Assembly (NCBI GenBank): GCA_035300505.1 | Contig: DATGVJ010000366.1 | Span: 1-6,946 of the forward strand | Direction: 5' to 3' | Source of the DNA: VAZQ01 sp035300505 | GTDB taxonomy: Bacteria; Pseudomonadota; Alphaproteobacteria; Rhizobiales; Xanthobacteraceae | Length of the DNA stretch: 6,946 bases | Shown here: piece after piece, positions 6,168 through 6,946 of the stretch | How positions within the stretch are numbered: the first letter of the stretch is position 1 | Layout of the letters: the number at the start of each line of letters is the position of its first letter | Notes under the pieces: model-generated | What the model was told of the DNA's origin: nothing | Seen by the model: only the letters and a program-made list of their open reading frames with translations | The model's database searches: none | Made by a program: the position numbers and the translations under genes

Positions 6168-6483
6168 CTGTCACTGAGGGGACAGCGCGCGGGCGACTGC
6201 AAGATGCTCTGAACGATGCGGGAGCCAAGTCGGAAACAGGCGGAGACCGGCAGAAAGAACGCCATGCCGCACAGACAATCCGTCGCTGGACCACCAGGAG
6301 AATGGAGAGATTGTTGGCTCGCGCCCGCGTGCGGCCAATCCATGAGCGATCCTCATAACCCTATGCGGATTTTGCCGTCTAATCGCTCGACGCGCCGCTT
6401 CTTATAACAGAGCCCATAGCCGGCATCGCACGAACTGTGCCCCGGGCGCGAGCGAATGCCGGAGAAAAAGGAACTTAGTTGTC
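6168..6483. other. Intergenic stretch without a recognisable gene
   Basis: Short ORFs exist on both strands, but none has a recognisable motif, a good ribosome binding site or coding-like composition. Part of the stretch may be decayed sequence upstream of the integrase remnant. The last 100 bases should hold the promoter of the MFS gene. A TATAAC at 6403-6408 lacks a properly spaced -35, so I do not call it. Confidence 0.5.
6466..6472 (+). promoter_or_regulatory. Likely ribosome binding site of the MFS gene
   Basis: AAAAGGA lies 11 bases before ATG 6484. The spacing is a little long, but it is better than the GAGG 15 bases before the alternative ATG at 6505. Confidence 0.5.
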
Positions 6484-6946
6484 ATGAGGCCGAAATTCAC
6501 CGCCATGAACACGAACGATAGCGACAAAAATAGCTGGTTAAGCCGGACAATCCGCCCAGGTCATTCGCTTGCGGTACTCCTGCCGATCATGGCAACGGTC
6601 TTTATCGCGTTCCTCGTGATCGGGATCGCGATGCCGGTGCTGCCGCTTCATGTGCACCACGGACTCGAACTGAGCACCTTCATCGTCGGCCTGGTCGCCG
6701 GCAGCCAGTTTGCCGCCGCGATCGCCTCGCGCCTGTGGGCTGGCCGATACGCGGATGCGAGCGGCGCGAAGCATGCCGTCATTGCCGGCCTGATAATCGC
6801 AGCCTCGGGCGGGCTTCTCTATTTCCTATCGCTACGCTTCGTCGCCATGCCGGCGATCTCGGTGACGATTTTGCTGCTTGGCCGCGCGCTGCTTGGCGTC
6901 GGCGAAAGCTTCATCATCACGGGAGCGCAGAGTTGGGGGCTCGCGA
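6484..6946 (+). CDS. MFS transporter, YfcJ/YhhS-like, 5' part only (runs off the window)
   Basis: The first 154 residues of a major facilitator superfamily permease; the frame is open to the window end. After a polar N-terminus (1-27) come four predicted membrane helices, at about 28-54, 64-84, 97-115 and 122-145. The MFS loop 2-3 motif A appears as AGRYADASGAK (86-96). MPVLPLHVHHGLELSTFIVGL and LLLGRALLGVGESFIITGAQSWGLA closely resemble the E. coli YfcJ/YhhS family (UPF0226), inner-membrane exporters with poorly known substrates. ATG 6484 is preferred because of the AAAAGGA upstream; ATG 6505 would remove seven residues and leave the helices intact. The substrate cannot be inferred. Confidence 0.88.
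   Translation, partial: MRPKFTAMNTNDSDKNSWLSRTIRPGHSLAVLLPIMATVFIAFLVIGIAMPVLPLHVHHGLELSTFIVGLVAGSQFAAAIASRLWAGRYADASGAKHAVIAGLIIAASGGLLYFLSLRFVAMPAISVTILLLGRALLGVGESFIITGAQSWGLA

Noticed and set aside
6538..6774. Minus-strand ORF of 78 codons inside the MFS gene
   Set aside because: It is charged, low-complexity sequence typical of the reverse strand of membrane-protein genes. The plus frame encodes clear MFS helices and motif A.

Overview
The window looks like an accessory stretch of an alphaproteobacterial chromosome, most likely Hyphomicrobiales (Bradyrhizobium/Rhodopseudomonas-like). This is inferred from the moderately high GC, the Omp25/Omp31-type outer-membrane protein with its WTGFYAG motif, and the style of the secreted cytochrome/propeller protein. 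No rRNA, tRNA or CRISPR was seen.

Left (1-1472): a plus-strand outer-membrane beta-barrel gene whose signal-peptide frame and barrel frame are separated by a frameshift at a TATATA run. It is followed by a doubtful small membrane-protein ORF. Its tail overlaps the end of a converging gene inside a perfect 16-bp palindrome.

Middle (1462-3810, minus strand): a tight two-gene unit. The upstream gene encodes a pepsin-like (family A1) aspartic peptidase homologue, a type rare in bacteria. It has two DTG motifs 183 residues apart and a pepsin-like C-terminus. The downstream gene encodes a serine beta-lactamase-fold hydrolase (PF00144-like) with SITK, YSN and KDG motifs. The two genes are in the same reading frame, separated by one TGA and eight sense codons. 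Neither shows an export signal. Their codon use (AGA, TCA, CTA, ATA) is less GC-biased than the plus-strand gene to the right, suggesting separate acquisition. This pair is the most interesting part of the window; its function is unknown.

Right (3811-6946): a divergent intergenic region leads to a plus-strand gene for a secreted protein. It joins a carboxypeptidase-regulatory-like domain, a CxxCH haem-binding segment and a streptogramin-lyase-like (Vgb) beta-propeller, and ends at a strong intrinsic terminator. Beyond it lies a truncated, frameshifted remnant of a P4-type tyrosine integrase on the minus strand, which supports past mobile-element activity here. The window ends inside a YfcJ/YhhS-like MFS transporter gene.

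There is no clear metabolic link between the blocks. The only likely functional unit is the peptidase-hydrolase pair.
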